From Chitinophaga oryzae (GTDB lineage: Bacteria; Bacteroidota; Bacteroidia; Chitinophagales; Chitinophagaceae), in NCBI RefSeq assembly GCF_012516375.2, contig NZ_CP051204.2, positions 1,798,001 to 1,862,000 on the forward strand: a stretch of DNA of 64,000 nt, written 5' to 3'. Shown here one piece after another: positions 42,911 through 52,192 of this stretch (position 1 is the first letter of the stretch; each line of letters starts with the position of its first letter). Under the pieces are notes generated by a model. That model was not told where the DNA came from, did not search any database, and saw only the letters and a program-made list of their open reading frames with translations. The position numbers and the translations under genes are program-made.

Positions 42911-43504
42911 ATGCAAATCATCCCCAAAATGGCAGCAGTGGTGCTGCTGGCAGCGATCGGGCTACCTGCCATAGCCCAGAAAATCAAGCTGGTCGATGGC
43001 GATCTGACTGCCCTGAAAAATGAAAAACAGCTGAATGTTGAATTCACCTACGACCAGCTGAAAGTAGGCAAGTTTGATAATGAGGCAGACTACATTCAGA
43101 AAAAAACAGCTGAATACAATCAGAAAGAAGCCGGTAAAGGCGACACCTGGGCCAAAGCCTGGAAAAACGATCGTAAAGACCGCTTCGAGCCCAGCTTCGA
43201 ATCTCTTTTCAACGAAAACAGCGACACCAAAGTAGGCGACTATTCCGGCGCCAAATACACCCTGATCTTCCACACCACCTTCATGGAGCCGGGCTTCAAC
43301 GTAGGCGTGATGCGTAAAAACGCTTACATCGATGCAGAAGTGCTCATCGTGGAAACCGCCAACAAAAGCAAAACGGTGGCTAAAATCTCCGTAGACAATG
43401 CGCCCGGCCGTATGTTCGGCGGCTTCGATTTCGATACCGGTGAACGTATTAAAGAAGCTTACGCCGTTTCCGGAAAGAAACTGGCGAAGTTCATCAACAA
43501 ATAG
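42911..43504 (+). CDS. secreted protein of unknown function
   Basis: 197 residues from the ATG at 42911, beginning with a Sec signal peptide (MQIIPKMAAVVLLAAIGLPA, cut after AIAQ). The mature domain reads NVEFTYDQLKVGKFDNEADY and later YSGAKYTLIFHTTFMEPGFN, DAEVLIVE and KISVDNAPGRMFGG; this resembles a Bacteroidota periplasmic family I know only as hypothetical. No cysteines or catalytic motif. Stands alone, convergent with purU; a bidirectional terminator follows. Confidence 0.8.
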   Translation: MQIIPKMAAVVLLAAIGLPAIAQKIKLVDGDLTALKNEKQLNVEFTYDQLKVGKFDNEADYIQKKTAEYNQKEAGKGDTWAKAWKNDRKDRFEPSFESLFNENSDTKVGDYSGAKYTLIFHTTFMEPGFNVGVMRKNAYIDAEVLIVETANKSKTVAKISVDNAPGRMFGGFDFDTGERIKEAYAVSGKKLAKFINK

Positions 43505-43534
43505 TGATCTGACGTCTGACATAAAAGATCATAC

Positions 43535-43575
43535 AAAAAATCCCTGCCGGTCATCGTATCAGCAGGGATTTTTTT
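43535..43575. terminator. bidirectional terminator
   Basis: AAAAAATCCCTGC (43535-43547) pairs with GCAGGGATTTTTTT (43562-43575). It has T runs on both strands and serves both convergent genes. Confidence 0.88.
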
Positions 43576-43601
43576 ATATACTGTCTTTTGACAGGGGGCT
43601 T

Positions 43602-44468
43602 TTAGAAGACGATTGTCTTATTACCATGCACGATCACCCTGTTTTCGATATGAGCTTTGACGGCACGGGTCAGTACCTGCCGCTCTATGTCCCGGCCCAG
43701 CATCACGAGGTCGTCTACGGAGTGTTTGTGGCTTACGCGGGCTACGTCCTGTTCAATGATCGGACCTTCGTCCAGTTCGTTGGTCACGTAGTGGGCGGTG
43801 GCGCCGATCAGCTTCACCCCGCGCGTGTAGGCGTTGAGGTAAGGGCGGGCGCCGGCGAAAGCGGGCAGGAAGGAGTGATGTATGTTAATGATCCGTTGGG
43901 GATACAGTCCCACGAAACGGGGCGAAAGGATCTGCATATAACGGGCCAGCACAGTGAAATCGACCTGGTGCTGCTCCAGCAGGCCGATGGCAGCCTGCTC
44001 CTGTTCGGCTTTGTTGCCGGCATTGACCGGCAGGTAATGGAACGGGATGTCCAGCAGGGTGCATTCTTTCTCCAGTTTGGTATGATTGGAGATCACCACA
44101 GGGATGTCTACGGCCAGCTCACCGTTACGCCAGCGCCACAGAAGCTCCATCAGGCAATGGTCGTAGGAAGAGACCATAATGGCCATTTTCTTGCGCTGGT
44201 CGCTGTAATGCAGCTGCCACTCCATGGACAGCGGCGTTGCCACTTTTTCCTGGAAAGACTGCTCCAGTCCCGCTCTGTCAGCAATGTCCAGCTGTATCTC
44301 CATACGCATGAAAAACAATCCTTCACGCGGATCGGTACTGTGTTGACTCGCATCGAGTATATTTGCACCGAGTTGGAAAAAAAACGTGGACACGCCGGCC
44401 ACAATACCGGGCTGGTCGGGACAGCATATCAAAAGGCAGGCGATCGTTTGTACAGGGGGCTTTTGCAT
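43602..44468 (-). CDS. purU: formyltetrahydrofolate deformylase
   Basis: Hydrolyses 10-formyl-THF to formate and THF, balancing one-carbon pools and feeding PurT. 288 residues from the ATG at 44466-44468; eight more codons are open upstream. N-terminal ACT domain (CLLICCPDQPGIVAGVSTFF, about 11-30) and C-terminal formyltransferase domain with VSSYDHCLMELLWRW, the conserved Asn/His region INIHHSFLPAFAGARPY and Asp in TNELDEGPIIEQD. Divergent from the phosphoesterase gene with only 46 bases between. Confidence 0.94.
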   Translation of the reverse strand: MQKPPVQTIACLLICCPDQPGIVAGVSTFFFQLGANILDASQHSTDPREGLFFMRMEIQLDIADRAGLEQSFQEKVATPLSMEWQLHYSDQRKKMAIMVSSYDHCLMELLWRWRNGELAVDIPVVISNHTKLEKECTLLDIPFHYLPVNAGNKAEQEQAAIGLLEQHQVDFTVLARYMQILSPRFVGLYPQRIINIHHSFLPAFAGARPYLNAYTRGVKLIGATAHYVTNELDEGPIIEQDVARVSHKHSVDDLVMLGRDIERQVLTRAVKAHIENRVIVHGNKTIVF

Positions 44469-44514
44469 AGATCTAAAATAAAAAATAATCATATAAAGCT
44501 ATAAAGTATTTCCG

Positions 44515-45006
44515 TTGAAAAAAATCGGGTTAATGTCAGATACGCACAGTTATCTGCATCCACAGGTGTTTAAATATTTTGAAGAAGTAGATGAAGTATG
44601 GCATGCAGGCGATATCGGCAACGTAGCACTGGCAGACCAGCTGGAGGCCTTTAAGCCTTTCAGGGCCGTTTACGGCAATATCGACGGAGCGGATATCCGT
44701 ATCCGTTACCCGGAAACGTTGCGCTTTACTGTGGAAGGTGTAGAGGTGTTAATGACCCATATTGGCGGCTATCCGGGGAAATATGCCCCCGGTGTCCGCG
44801 AAATACTGAAAAAGAATCCTCCCAAACTCTTTATTTGCGGGCACTCCCATATTCTGAAAGTAATGCCGGACCCGGCATTGCAATTGTTACATATGAACCC
44901 GGGCGCCTGTGGCCAGCAAGGATGGCATAAAGTAAAAACCCTGCTCCGGTTCCGGCTCGATCAGGGCCGTATCGAACAACTGGAAGTGATTGAATTACCT
45001 GGTTAA
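44515..45006 (+). CDS. YfcE/MJ0936-type metallophosphoesterase with TTG start
   Basis: 163 residues. The start is a TTG at 44515, chosen because MKKIGLMSDTHSYLHPQ is the exact usual beginning; no ATG lies close by in frame except Met7. Metal-binding motifs: SDTH, HAGDIGN, YGNIDG, THIGGYPG and CGHSH with the final His in LLHMNPGACG. Small stand-alone phosphodiesterases of this type act on cyclic or artificial phosphodiesters; the physiological substrate is unknown. Followed 29 bases later by the DUF4421 gene. Confidence 0.9.
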   Translation: MKKIGLMSDTHSYLHPQVFKYFEEVDEVWHAGDIGNVALADQLEAFKPFRAVYGNIDGADIRIRYPETLRFTVEGVEVLMTHIGGYPGKYAPGVREILKKNPPKLFICGHSHILKVMPDPALQLLHMNPGACGQQGWHKVKTLLRFRLDQGRIEQLEVIELPG

Positions 45007-45035
45007 CCCCCTGTATGGACCTGTAACTGTAAAAA

Positions 45036-46127
45036 ATGTTTATGATCAAACGCACTTTAGTAACATTGGTAATACTATGCGGATGCATGGCGACAGCGGC
45101 TGCCCAGGGGAAATTCTTCAGGTGGCTGCAGACAGAGAATGATACAGCCTACATCGAAGACCATACGGAAGATATCACCTTCCGCCTGTATGGCTCACGC
45201 AAATTTACCAGCTACGACATCAGGGACAGAAAGCAGAAAAAGGACATATTATATCGTCCCAATACCCCTTTTAACATAGGGGTGGGGGCCAACTACCGCT
45301 TTATAGGCATCAACCTGGGGTTTAACTTCCCTTTTATCAACAGGCAAAACGACCGGTTCGGCAAAACCCGTTATATTGACCTGCAGTCTCATATCTACCT
45401 GCGTAAACTGGTGGTGGATTTCTACGGGCAATCCTATAAAGGGTACTATGTCGCTAACCCGGAAAGCGTTTTCGGAAAAGAATATGCGCGGCAAAACCCT
45501 TATCCCCAAAGGCCGGATATCCGCAACAGGGGACTGGGCATGAATGTGCAGTATATTTTTAATGACAGGCGCTTCTCCTACCGCGCGCCTAACCTGCAAA
45601 ATGAATATCAGAAGAAAAGCGCCGGATCGTTCATCCTTGGCGGGGAGTTTTTCCTGGCAAATATAAAAGGAGATTCTTCGCTGGTACCCTCCAATATCGC
45701 GGATACGGCCTTCCTGCGGGACCAGCACTATTATAAAAGCGGTATCGCCAGCCTGGCTGCCAATGTCGGGTATGCACATACGTTTGTTTACCGGCAGCAT
45801 TTTTTCCTGTCGCTGTCGGTGACAACAGGCATCGGCGCGGCTAAAACAGGATTACACTACGACAACGGCGACGTGAGCCATAATGTGGGCGTTCAGTTCA
45901 GCAACACGGTAAGGGCGTCGCTGGGATATAACTCCAGCCGGTATTTTGCAGGGATCCACTATGTGGGTATGACCACCCGCAGCAAAATGCCCGTACCGAA
46001 TACCTATCAGGCTTTTGGTACGGGCAATTTCAGGGTGAGCCTGGTCCGCCGTTTCGCATTAAAGAAACCCTTGTGGGGAAGCGGTGGCTATATAAAGACA
46101 CAAAAGACCGCAAAAGACGAAATATAA
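45036..46127 (+). CDS. DUF4421 family outer-membrane-type protein
   Basis: 363 residues with a signal peptide (MFMIKRTLVTLVILCGCMATAAAQ; the ATG at 45042 is an equal alternative start). The remainder has alternating beta strands ending in aromatics (NIGVGANYRFIGINLGFNFP, FRVSLVRRFALKKP), as in outer-membrane barrels. I recognise the Bacteroidota family DUF4421 (segments YIEDHTEDITFRLYGSRKFT, GLGMNVQYIFNDRRFSYR). Function unknown. The C-terminal 15 residues after RRFALKK are polar and probably protrude. Confidence 0.85.
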   Translation: MFMIKRTLVTLVILCGCMATAAAQGKFFRWLQTENDTAYIEDHTEDITFRLYGSRKFTSYDIRDRKQKKDILYRPNTPFNIGVGANYRFIGINLGFNFPFINRQNDRFGKTRYIDLQSHIYLRKLVVDFYGQSYKGYYVANPESVFGKEYARQNPYPQRPDIRNRGLGMNVQYIFNDRRFSYRAPNLQNEYQKKSAGSFILGGEFFLANIKGDSSLVPSNIADTAFLRDQHYYKSGIASLAANVGYAHTFVYRQHFFLSLSVTTGIGAAKTGLHYDNGDVSHNVGVQFSNTVRASLGYNSSRYFAGIHYVGMTTRSKMPVPNTYQAFGTGNFRVSLVRRFALKKPLWGSGGYIKTQKTAKDEI

Positions 46128-46139
46128 GGGGCACAAAAC

Positions 46140-46232
46140 CCCTTCGCTCCTTTGCTGCTTAGCGCCTTTGCGTGCCTCTCCGCGAGCCTCCGCTCCATCT
46201 TAGCACCTTTGCTTCCTTTCCTGCTTTGCGAG
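46140..46232. repeat. CTTTGCG word repeat
   Basis: Words CTCCTTTGC, CGCCTTTGCG, CACCTTTGC and CTGCTTTGCGAG repeat across the gap between convergent genes. Same words as the arms of 32097-32301, but the opposite arm is missing, so this is a one-armed relative. Confidence 0.65.
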
Positions 46233-46233
46233 C

Positions 46234-46815
46234 CTAGCTTTGCGCCGGCGTAATCCATTTCGGTTTTTCCACCGGACGGTATTGTTCCATTTTCGTCAGC
46301 AGGTCGTCGATCCGGTCGCTGTACAGCAGCATGTCACGATTGGCGGCCGACAGGAAGCCTTTCTCCGTCATGGTTTGCGACAGCTGGTGCAGCGCGTCGT
46401 AAAAACCGTTTACATTGAGCAGGCCTATGGGTTTCTGATGCAGCCCCAGTTGCCCCCACGTCAGCATTTCAAATAATTCTTCCATGGTGCCGAAGCCGCC
46501 CGGCAGCGCAATGACGCCGTCTGACAGTTCATTCATTTTGGTTTTGCGTTCGTGCATGGTGTCTACCAGTATCAGGTCGGTGAGACCGTTATGCGCCAGT
46601 TCTTTCTGCTGAAGGAAATGAGGCAGTACGCCGGTCACTTTACCGCCTGCCTGCAGGGCGCCGTCGGCCACCGCGCCCATCAGGCCCACTTTGGCGCCGC
46701 CATATACCAGCCCGATGTTGCGCCGGGCGAGAGCTGCGCCCAGTTGAGAGGCCTGTTCCATATAAACCGGCTCCTGTCCGGCGCTGGATCCGCAAAAAAC
46801 GACGATATTTTTCAT
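46234..46815 (-). CDS. LOG family protein (TIGR00730-type)
   Basis: 193 residues from the ATG at 46813-46815 (MKNIVVFCGSSAG); an ATG two codons earlier also exists. Lysine-decarboxylase-like Rossmann fold with the family motif PGGFGTMEE (residues 107-115 counted from the longer start) and the upstream ERKTKM. These proteins are nucleoside-5'-monophosphate phosphoribohydrolases that release cytokinin-like bases or other purines in plants and bacteria. It follows the HD-domain gene on the same strand and overlaps its present reading frame by a few bases. Confidence 0.92.
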   Translation of the reverse strand: MKNIVVFCGSSAGQEPVYMEQASQLGAALARRNIGLVYGGAKVGLMGAVADGALQAGGKVTGVLPHFLQQKELAHNGLTDLILVDTMHERKTKMNELSDGVIALPGGFGTMEELFEMLTWGQLGLHQKPIGLLNVNGFYDALHQLSQTMTEKGFLSAANRDMLLYSDRIDDLLTKMEQYRPVEKPKWITPAQS

Positions 46816-47459
46816 ATGCATTTGTTTCCGTTATAAGTTGTCGATTTCCGCCTGTATGTTTTGCCGGGCCTGTGTTTCATATTGCTGTTGAAACGCGGGG
46901 TACGGTAAATGGCAGGCATCTCCATAAAATGTTGCAATACTTTTTTTCTGCCGGGATGGTACAGTTGATCGGGATAGATGCTGTATTCCCGGCGGATCTG
47001 CTGCGTATAGGCCTGGTAGATGTCCGGAGCGGTCCCCAGTATCTGAAGGTCGAAATCCAGGAAGTAGTCCAGGTCGGAATGCTGCAGGGGGTTGACATGT
47101 GTTTGCGTGGCGAGGATAAATTCTTCCACGGCATTGATGTCTGCCGGGGGAAAGCGGGTCTGCCGGAGGTATTCCCCGGCGGCCAGGGCGCTTTGTTGTT
47201 CGTTGTCGCGTCGCTGTACATCATATACAATATCGTGAAAGAAGATGGCATATAACACGGTGTCCGGGGCTTTCAGCTGGCCGGCGTATGCGTGGTGAAG
47301 CGTCAGCAGCTGGGTGATATGCTGCAGGTTATGATAGTGCCTCTCCGGAGCCTGGTAGGCGGTGAGGATGTCTGAGAGGGCTTTTTGAACGAGAGCGTCG
47401 TCGGCGGCATATGCGTGATTGAGCCGGCTCCAGCTTTCGCTGATAACGGGGATGGACAT
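46812..47459 (-). CDS. HD-domain metal-dependent hydrolase, apparent C-terminal frameshift
   Basis: 215 residues as read. Metal ligands: RHYHNLQH (residues 40-47) and FFHDIVYD with HD at 75-76, as in the COG4339 family of predicted phosphohydrolases. After IYRTPRF (F190, base 46890) the frame reads an unusual basic tail. Shifting by one base there gives QQQYETQARQNIQAEIDNL and a TAA at 46831-46833, which looks like the normal family ending and removes the overlap with the LOG gene. A base appears to be missing near 46890. The active site is unaffected. Confidence 0.82.
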   Translation of the reverse strand: MSIPVISESWSRLNHAYAADDALVQKALSDILTAYQAPERHYHNLQHITQLLTLHHAYAGQLKAPDTVLYAIFFHDIVYDVQRRDNEQQSALAAGEYLRQTRFPPADINAVEEFILATQTHVNPLQHSDLDYFLDFDLQILGTAPDIYQAYTQQIRREYSIYPDQLYHPGRKKVLQHFMEMPAIYRTPRFNSNMKHRPGKTYRRKSTTYNGNKCI

Positions 47460-47484
47460 ATGGATACGATTTACCGGGGCAATT

Positions 47485-47517
47485 TAAAAAGAAAAACGGG
47501 CAGAATTTCTGCCCGTT
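47485..47517 (-). terminator. aconitase gene terminator
   Basis: AACGGGCAG (47495-47503) pairs with CTGCCCGTT (47509-47517). On the minus strand TTTTTCTTTTT follows. Confidence 0.85.
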
Positions 47518-47548
47518 CTCCCTGTATTTTATTCAACCGTAGGCTGAA

Positions 47549-49822
47549 TTATTTTTTGTTTTTGGCTGCTTCTGCACGGATCACGTTCAGGGCGCCGCCG
47601 GCTTTGAACCACTCGATCTGTTGTTCGTTGTAAGTGTGGTTTACAGCGAATTCATCGGTGCTGCCGTCTTTGTGGTGCAGTACCACGGAGAGCGGTTTAC
47701 CCGGGGCGAAGGTGGTCAGGCCAACGATATCGATGCTGTCATCTTCCTGGATTTTGTCATAATCTTCTTTGTTAGCGAAGGTCAGGCCCAGCATACCTTG
47801 TTTTTTCAGGTTGGTTTCGTGGATACGGGCGAAAGATTTCACCAGGATAGCACGAACGCCGAGGTGACGGGGTTCCATGGCAGCGTGTTCGCGGCTGGAG
47901 CCTTCACCGTAGTTTTCGTCGCCCACTACTACCGCACCGAGGCCGGCAGCTTTGTAAGCGCGCATGGTAGCCGGAACAGCACCGTATTCACCGGTCAGGG
48001 AGTTCTTAACGGTATCTGTTTTATCGTTGAACGCGTTTACCGCGCCGATCAGCATGTTGTTGGAGATGTTGTCCAGGTGACCGCGGTATTTCAGCCATGG
48101 GCCGGCCATTGAGATGTGGTCAGTGGTACATTTGCCTTTTGCTTTGATGAGGAGTTTCAGGCCTTTCAGGTCTGTGCCTTCCCATGCAGGGAATGCTTCC
48201 AGCAGCTGCAGACGGTCGGAAGTAGGGGACACGATCACCTGTACTTTGCTACCGTCTTCTGCAGGCGCCTGGTAACCGGCGTCGTCCACTGCGAAACCTT
48301 TTACCGGCAGTTCAAAACCGGTAGGTTCGTCCAGTTTCACGTCTTCACCGTTTTTGTTTTTCAGGGTGTCAGTCAGCGGGTTGAAGGTGAGGTCACCTGC
48401 AATAGCCAGTGCTGTCACGATTTCAGGAGAAGCTACGAAAGCGTGGGTAGAAGCCAGGCCGTCGTTTCTTTTCGCGAAGTTACGGTTGAAGGAAGTGATG
48501 ATGGAGTTCTTACGGTTAGGATCGTCGATGTGCCGGGCCCATTGACCGATGCAGGGACCGCAGGCGTTTGCCAGCACTACACCGCCTACCTGGTCGAAGG
48601 TAGAGAGCAGGCCGTCTCTTTCGATGGTATAACGTACCAGTTCAGAACCCGGAGTGATAGTGAATTCGGATTTCATATCCAGCTGCTTGTCGATGGCTTG
48701 TTTGGCCAGGGAAGCGGAGCGGGAGATATCTTCGTAGGAAGAGTTGGTGCAGGAACCGATCAGGGCTACTTCCAGCTTTTCAGGCCAGTTGTTTTCTTTG
48801 ATCGCCTGTGCGAATTTGGAGATAGGCCATGCCAGGTCCGGGGTGAACGGACCGTTTACATGAGGCTCCAGTTCGTCGAGGTTGATTTCGATCACCTGGT
48901 CGTAGTATTTCGCAGGTTCTGCGTATACTTCCACGTCCGGGCGCAGGTGTTCTTTCACACCATCGGCCAGGGCGGCTACTTCAGCTCTGCTGGTTACTTT
49001 CAGGTAGTCAGCCATTTTGCTGTCGTAAGCAAACAGGGAGCAGGTAGCGCCGATTTCAGCACCCATGTTACAGATAGTGCCTTTACCGGTAGCGCTCAGG
49101 CTGTCAGCACCTTCGCCGAAGTATTCCACGATCGCGCCGGTACCGCCTTTTACGGTCAGGATACCCGCTACTTTCAGGATCACGTCTTTGGCGGATGTCC
49201 AGCCGCTCATTTTACCTGTCAGCTTCACACCGATCAGTTTCGGCATTTTCAGCTCCCAGGGCAGGCCGGCCATTACGTCTACCGCGTCAGCACCGCCAAC
49301 ACCGATAGCCACCATGCCCAGACCACCGGCGTTCGGGGTGTGGGAGTCGGTACCGATCATCATACCGCCGGGGAAGGCATAGTTTTCCAGCACTACCTGG
49401 TGGATGATACCAGCGCCGGGCTTCCAGAAACCGATGCCGTATTTGTCAGAAATAGAAGAAAGGAAATCGTAAACTTCTTTATTAGTGTCCACAGCAGCCG
49501 CCAGATCTTGTGTGGCGCCTACTTTGGCTTGTATAAGGTGATCACAGTGTACTGTGGAAGGAACCGCAACTTTATCGCGACCCGCGGTCATAAACTGGAG
49601 CAACGCCATCTGGGCGGTTGCATCCTGCATGGCTACACGGTCCGGCGCAAATTCAACGTAGGATTTGCCTCTTTCAAAAGGCGTGGTAGTTGGTGCATAC
49701 AGGTGTGCGTATAAAATCTTTTCGGCAAGTGTGAGCGGACGGCCTAACAGCTGACGGGTCGCTTCCACTTTACCCGGTAGTGCCGCATACACTTTTTTAA
49801 TCATGTCAATATCAAACACCAT
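47549..49822 (-). CDS. aconitate hydratase, mitochondrial type
   Basis: TCA-cycle enzyme interconverting citrate and isocitrate, 757 residues, the length of mitochondrial aconitase. [4Fe-4S] ligands are the Cys in [10 protein letters not shown] and the pair in ACGPCIGQW. Substrate motifs: [22 protein letters not shown] and [18 protein letters not shown] in the swivelling domain. [20 protein letters not shown] lies in the linker/domain 4. Monocistronic between its own promoter and terminator. The E. coli AcnA and AcnB subtypes are clearly different in length and order. Confidence 0.97.
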   Translation of the reverse strand: MVFDIDMIKKVYAALPGKVEATRQLLGRPLTLAEKILYAHLYAPTTTPFERGKSYVEFAPDRVAMQDATAQMALLQFMTAGRDKVAVPSTVHCDHLIQAKVGATQDLAAAVDTNKEVYDFLSSISDKYGIGFWKPGAGIIHQVVLENYAFPGGMMIGTDSHTPNAGGLGMVAIGVGGADAVDVMAGLPWELKMPKLIGVKLTGKMSGWTSAKDVILKVAGILTVKGGTGAIVEYFGEGADSLSATGKGTICNMGAEIGATCSLFAYDSKMADYLKVTSRAEVAALADGVKEHLRPDVEVYAEPAKYYDQVIEINLDELEPHVNGPFTPDLAWPISKFAQAIKENNWPEKLEVALIGSCTNSSYEDISRSASLAKQAIDKQLDMKSEFTITPGSELVRYTIERDGLLSTFDQVGGVVLANACGPCIGQWARHIDDPNRKNSIITSFNRNFAKRNDGLASTHAFVASPEIVTALAIAGDLTFNPLTDTLKNKNGEDVKLDEPTGFELPVKGFAVDDAGYQAPAEDGSKVQVIVSPTSDRLQLLEAFPAWEGTDLKGLKLLIKAKGKCTTDHISMAGPWLKYRGHLDNISNNMLIGAVNAFNDKTDTVKNSLTGEYGAVPATMRAYKAAGLGAVVVGDENYGEGSSREHAAMEPRHLGVRAILVKSFARIHETNLKKQGMLGLTFANKEDYDKIQEDDSIDIVGLTTFAPGKPLSVVLHHKDGSTDEFAVNHTYNEQQIEWFKAGGALNVIRAEAAKNKK

Positions 49823-49860
49823 GGGAAAAAAATAATTTAAGAGCGGTTAAAAATTGCACG

Positions 49861-49868
49861 CAAAATTA
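49861..49868 (-). promoter_or_regulatory. -7 element of the aconitase gene
   Basis: TAATTTTG on the minus strand, an exact TAnnTTTG match, 38 bases before the ATG. The -33 element is unclear. Confidence 0.45.
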
Positions 49869-50081
49869 ACTAAAAACAACAAGTTTTTAAATTAATTACT
49901 GAAGATCCTGCCAGAATTTTACCCGGCCCATCGCCCCAAAAAACAGGCGGGGCAAATTGGTCTCCATCTCTAAAAGAATTGTTAAAAAATATTATATTAA
50001 ATTTTACCCTCCTCTTTAATGGATGCCCCCGGGTACCGCTCCCGCCGCTCTCCTGTTAAATTACGGCAGTGACAGCCGCTC

Positions 50082-50112
50082 TTGTTTTTCCCGCCGGAAT
50101 TTGATACATTTG
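50082..50112 (+). promoter_or_regulatory. promoter of the pspC-like gene, nearly leaderless
   Basis: TTG at 50082-50084, a 20-base spacer, TACATTTG at 50105-50112 and the ATG at 50117. Transcription would begin at or next to the start codon. Confidence 0.5.
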
Positions 50113-50116
50113 GAAT

Positions 50117-50338
50117 ATGAACCGGATAAAAGACTTTTTGGAATGGAAAGCCTTTGGCGTGTGCAATGCCATCGGTGAAAAACTGGGTGTCGCCAGCTCC
50201 CGGATCCGCTTCTTTTTTATCTATGCCACTTTCCTGACCATGGGATCGCCGGTGATCGTCTATATGATCCTCGCTTTCTGGATGAATATGAAAAATTATA
50301 TCCTCAACGCCAGAAGGAATCCCTTGCGCTATCTCTGA
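50117..50338 (+). CDS. small PspC-domain membrane protein
   Basis: 73 residues. It is a PspC domain: an amphipathic start (MNRIKDFLEWKAFGVCNAIG), EKLGVASSRIRFFFIYATFL and a membrane helix GSPVIVYMILAFWMNMKNYI. Typical PspC proteins have an N-terminal domain with one or two helices and take part in envelope stress or in holding PspA-type proteins at the membrane; no pspA is in the window. Single gene. Confidence 0.88.
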   Translation: MNRIKDFLEWKAFGVCNAIGEKLGVASSRIRFFFIYATFLTMGSPVIVYMILAFWMNMKNYILNARRNPLRYL

Positions 50339-50637
50339 TCCGCATGACCCACCGCTGAATTTTTCCTCTTTCTTTAACATCACACTTCCCGTTGCCCGGC
50401 CTTCCCGGCCTCCCGCTTTTTTAGCTTTTTGCCTTCTTTTTGCCGGTTTTCGGCATTTTTGCCCTCTTTTCTGACATTTTACCGTTTCCCTGTCCGTCGT
50501 CGTCGACCGTATGCCGCATTGAGGTATTGATGATCGTCCGCCGGCAGCCTGCGTGCCGGGGGATCCCCTAAATGACAAAGAGGACATAACCGTTGTTCCG
50601 GTCACGTCCTCTTTGCCGTATATACTTCCCCCGGCGT
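50339..50637. other. convergent gap with pyrimidine-rich strand and hairpin
   Basis: About 300 bases without a gene. 50360-50500 is strongly T/C-rich on the plus strand with repeated TTTTTGCC. CAAAGAGGAC (50576-50585) pairs with GTCCTCTTTG (50606-50615), probably ending the minus-strand gene at 50638, although there is no clear T run. Confidence 0.55.
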
Positions 50638-51045
50638 TTATTCCAGATGGAAATTGGTCATACCGTGATAATGGTTTTGCAGCTCATTCAAGGTAATGGG
50701 TGCGTTCAGGTTCCTGGTCTCGTCGCGGTAATGCAACTGGAGCAGGGGCTGATTGCCCGGTTCATGCATGCGTATGGAGAATGGTCCACGCACATACAGT
50801 CTGCCTCTTCCATTACCGGACTGGTTAGCGTCCAGATGGAACTGCAATCTGAGTAAGGTAGCCTCGTCCAGCGGAATGGAGTACAGGTTGTCGAGATCAT
50901 ACCAAAACTCATTTGTGTCATTATCGGTGGCCACAAGCACTTTTTTGTCCTCATGATCCACCTGCAGAATTTTCCCCGGTTTCTCTACACCTCCGTAATT
51001 GGTAATGACCGTATCTCCGGTTTTTAAATGGTGTAAACTGATCAT
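50638..51045 (-). CDS. conserved protein of unknown function
   Basis: 135 residues, no signal peptide or membrane segment. The N-terminal half (MISLHHLKTGDTVITNYGGV, KPGKILQVDHEDKKVLVATD) resembles small beta-barrel (SH3/KOW-like) folds. The remainder ends in ITLNELQNHYHGMTNFHLE, a segment I have seen in Bacteroidota hypothetical proteins. It looks like a cytoplasmic protein; no function can be read from the sequence. It lies 72 bases downstream of kdsA on the same strand and may be co-transcribed. Confidence 0.75.
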   Translation of the reverse strand: MISLHHLKTGDTVITNYGGVEKPGKILQVDHEDKKVLVATDNDTNEFWYDLDNLYSIPLDEATLLRLQFHLDANQSGNGRGRLYVRGPFSIRMHEPGNQPLLQLHYRDETRNLNAPITLNELQNHYHGMTNFHLE

Positions 51046-51117
51046 AGTGAGCTGTTTTTAGTGTTCTATGAATTTACATAAAACGATCCAAAACAACAAG
51101 GGAAGCCTTTGCGGGAC

Positions 51118-51939
51118 TTATAATTTCACCGCTACCTTCCGCAGTTCCACCAGCTTCTCCAGCAGCTCTTCCAGCAGGTCGAGGCGGAGCATATTGGCGC
51201 CGTCTGACTTGGCGCGGGAAGGTTCGGGATGGGTTTCGATAAACAGCCCGTCAGCGCCGGTGGCAATAGCCGCTTTAGCGATGGTGCTGATCATCTGGGG
51301 GTTACCGCCGGTAACGCCGCTGGTCTGGTTGGGCTGCTGCAAAGAGTGGGTGCAGTCCATTACTACCGGATGCCCGAAATGTTTCATGATCGGGATGTTG
51401 CGGTAGTCTACCACCAGGTCCTGATAACCGAAGGTGGTGCCTCTTTCCGTCAGGATAATATTATCGTTGCCGGCTCCTTTTATTTTTTCCACAGCGAACT
51501 TCATGGACTCGCCGCTCAGGAACTGACCTTTCTTTACGTTTACTACTTTACCTGTTTCTGCGGCGGCCAGCAGAATGTCTGTCTGCCTGCAGAGGAAGGC
51601 GGGGATCTGTAATACATCCACGTAAGCAGCTGCCATGGCGGCTTCGGCGGCAGAATGGATATCGGAGGTAACAGGTACGTTGAATGTTTTGCCTACTTTC
51701 TGTAACAGTTCCAGCCCTTCCACATCACCGATACCGGTGAAAGAATGGGCGCTGGTACGGTTGGCCTTCCGGTACGATGCCTTGAATACATACGGGATAG
51801 CCAGCCTTTTACAGATGCCGGAAACTTTCTCCGCTACCGTCATCAGCAATTCTTCTTCTTCTATCACACATGGACCAGCAATCAGGAAAAAATTCTCCGG
51901 ATTGTATTGTTCTTTGAACAATGATTTTAAATGCTTCAT
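51118..51939 (-). CDS. kdsA: 3-deoxy-8-phosphooctulonate synthase (KDO-8-P synthase)
   Basis: Condenses phosphoenolpyruvate and arabinose-5-phosphate to KDO-8-phosphate for lipopolysaccharide. 273 residues. DAHP-synthase-like TIM barrel with FFLIAGPCVIE, ASYRKANRTSAHSFTG (substrate loop), PAFLCRQTDI, ERGTTFGYQDLVVD and the ligand region FIETHPEPSRAKSDGANML. A -7 element (TATCTTTG, 51973-51980) lies 34 bases upstream of the ATG. Confirms a Gram-negative envelope. Confidence 0.97.
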   Translation of the reverse strand: MKHLKSLFKEQYNPENFFLIAGPCVIEEEELLMTVAEKVSGICKRLAIPYVFKASYRKANRTSAHSFTGIGDVEGLELLQKVGKTFNVPVTSDIHSAAEAAMAAAYVDVLQIPAFLCRQTDILLAAAETGKVVNVKKGQFLSGESMKFAVEKIKGAGNDNIILTERGTTFGYQDLVVDYRNIPIMKHFGHPVVMDCTHSLQQPNQTSGVTGGNPQMISTIAKAAIATGADGLFIETHPEPSRAKSDGANMLRLDLLEELLEKLVELRKVAVKL

Positions 51940-51972
51940 AATTTTATAACTATTGGGTCATTAATCGCCTTG

Positions 51973-51980
51973 CAAAGATA
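51973..51980 (-). promoter_or_regulatory. -7 element of kdsA
   Basis: TATCTTTG on the minus strand, exact TAnnTTTG, 34 bases before the ATG. Confidence 0.5.
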
Positions 51981-52047
51981 GTCTTTCCCTGCATTAACAG
52001 ACCCTCGTATCCGGAGCTCAACCCTATACGAAAAGTTAAAATTGTCA

Positions 52048-52055
52048 TACTTTTG
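52048..52055 (+). promoter_or_regulatory. possible -7 element of the SDR-type threonine dehydrogenase gene
   Basis: TACTTTTG on the plus strand, exact TAnnTTTG, about 140 bases before the ATG at 52193. Weak because of the long leader and the missing -33. Confidence 0.3.
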
Positions 52056-52192
52056 TAATCCCGAATCGTAAAGTTCACCCATTGCAGTTTTTATTGTTAT
52101 AGCATTGTCATGCGCGTGGGCAGGTGGAACGGAAATACCGACGAACCTGTTAATATTACGCTCTCAAATTATTGCTTACAATTTTCGTTTAT

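Noticed and set aside
42805..43047. N-terminal extension of the CHAD gene
   Set aside because: It overlaps the promoter and start of the divergent secreted-protein gene and has no CHAD similarity.
49997..50605. 202-codon minus-strand open frame
   Set aside because: Antisense to pspC plus the pyrimidine tract; highly biased composition (runs of Lys, Arg, Gly).
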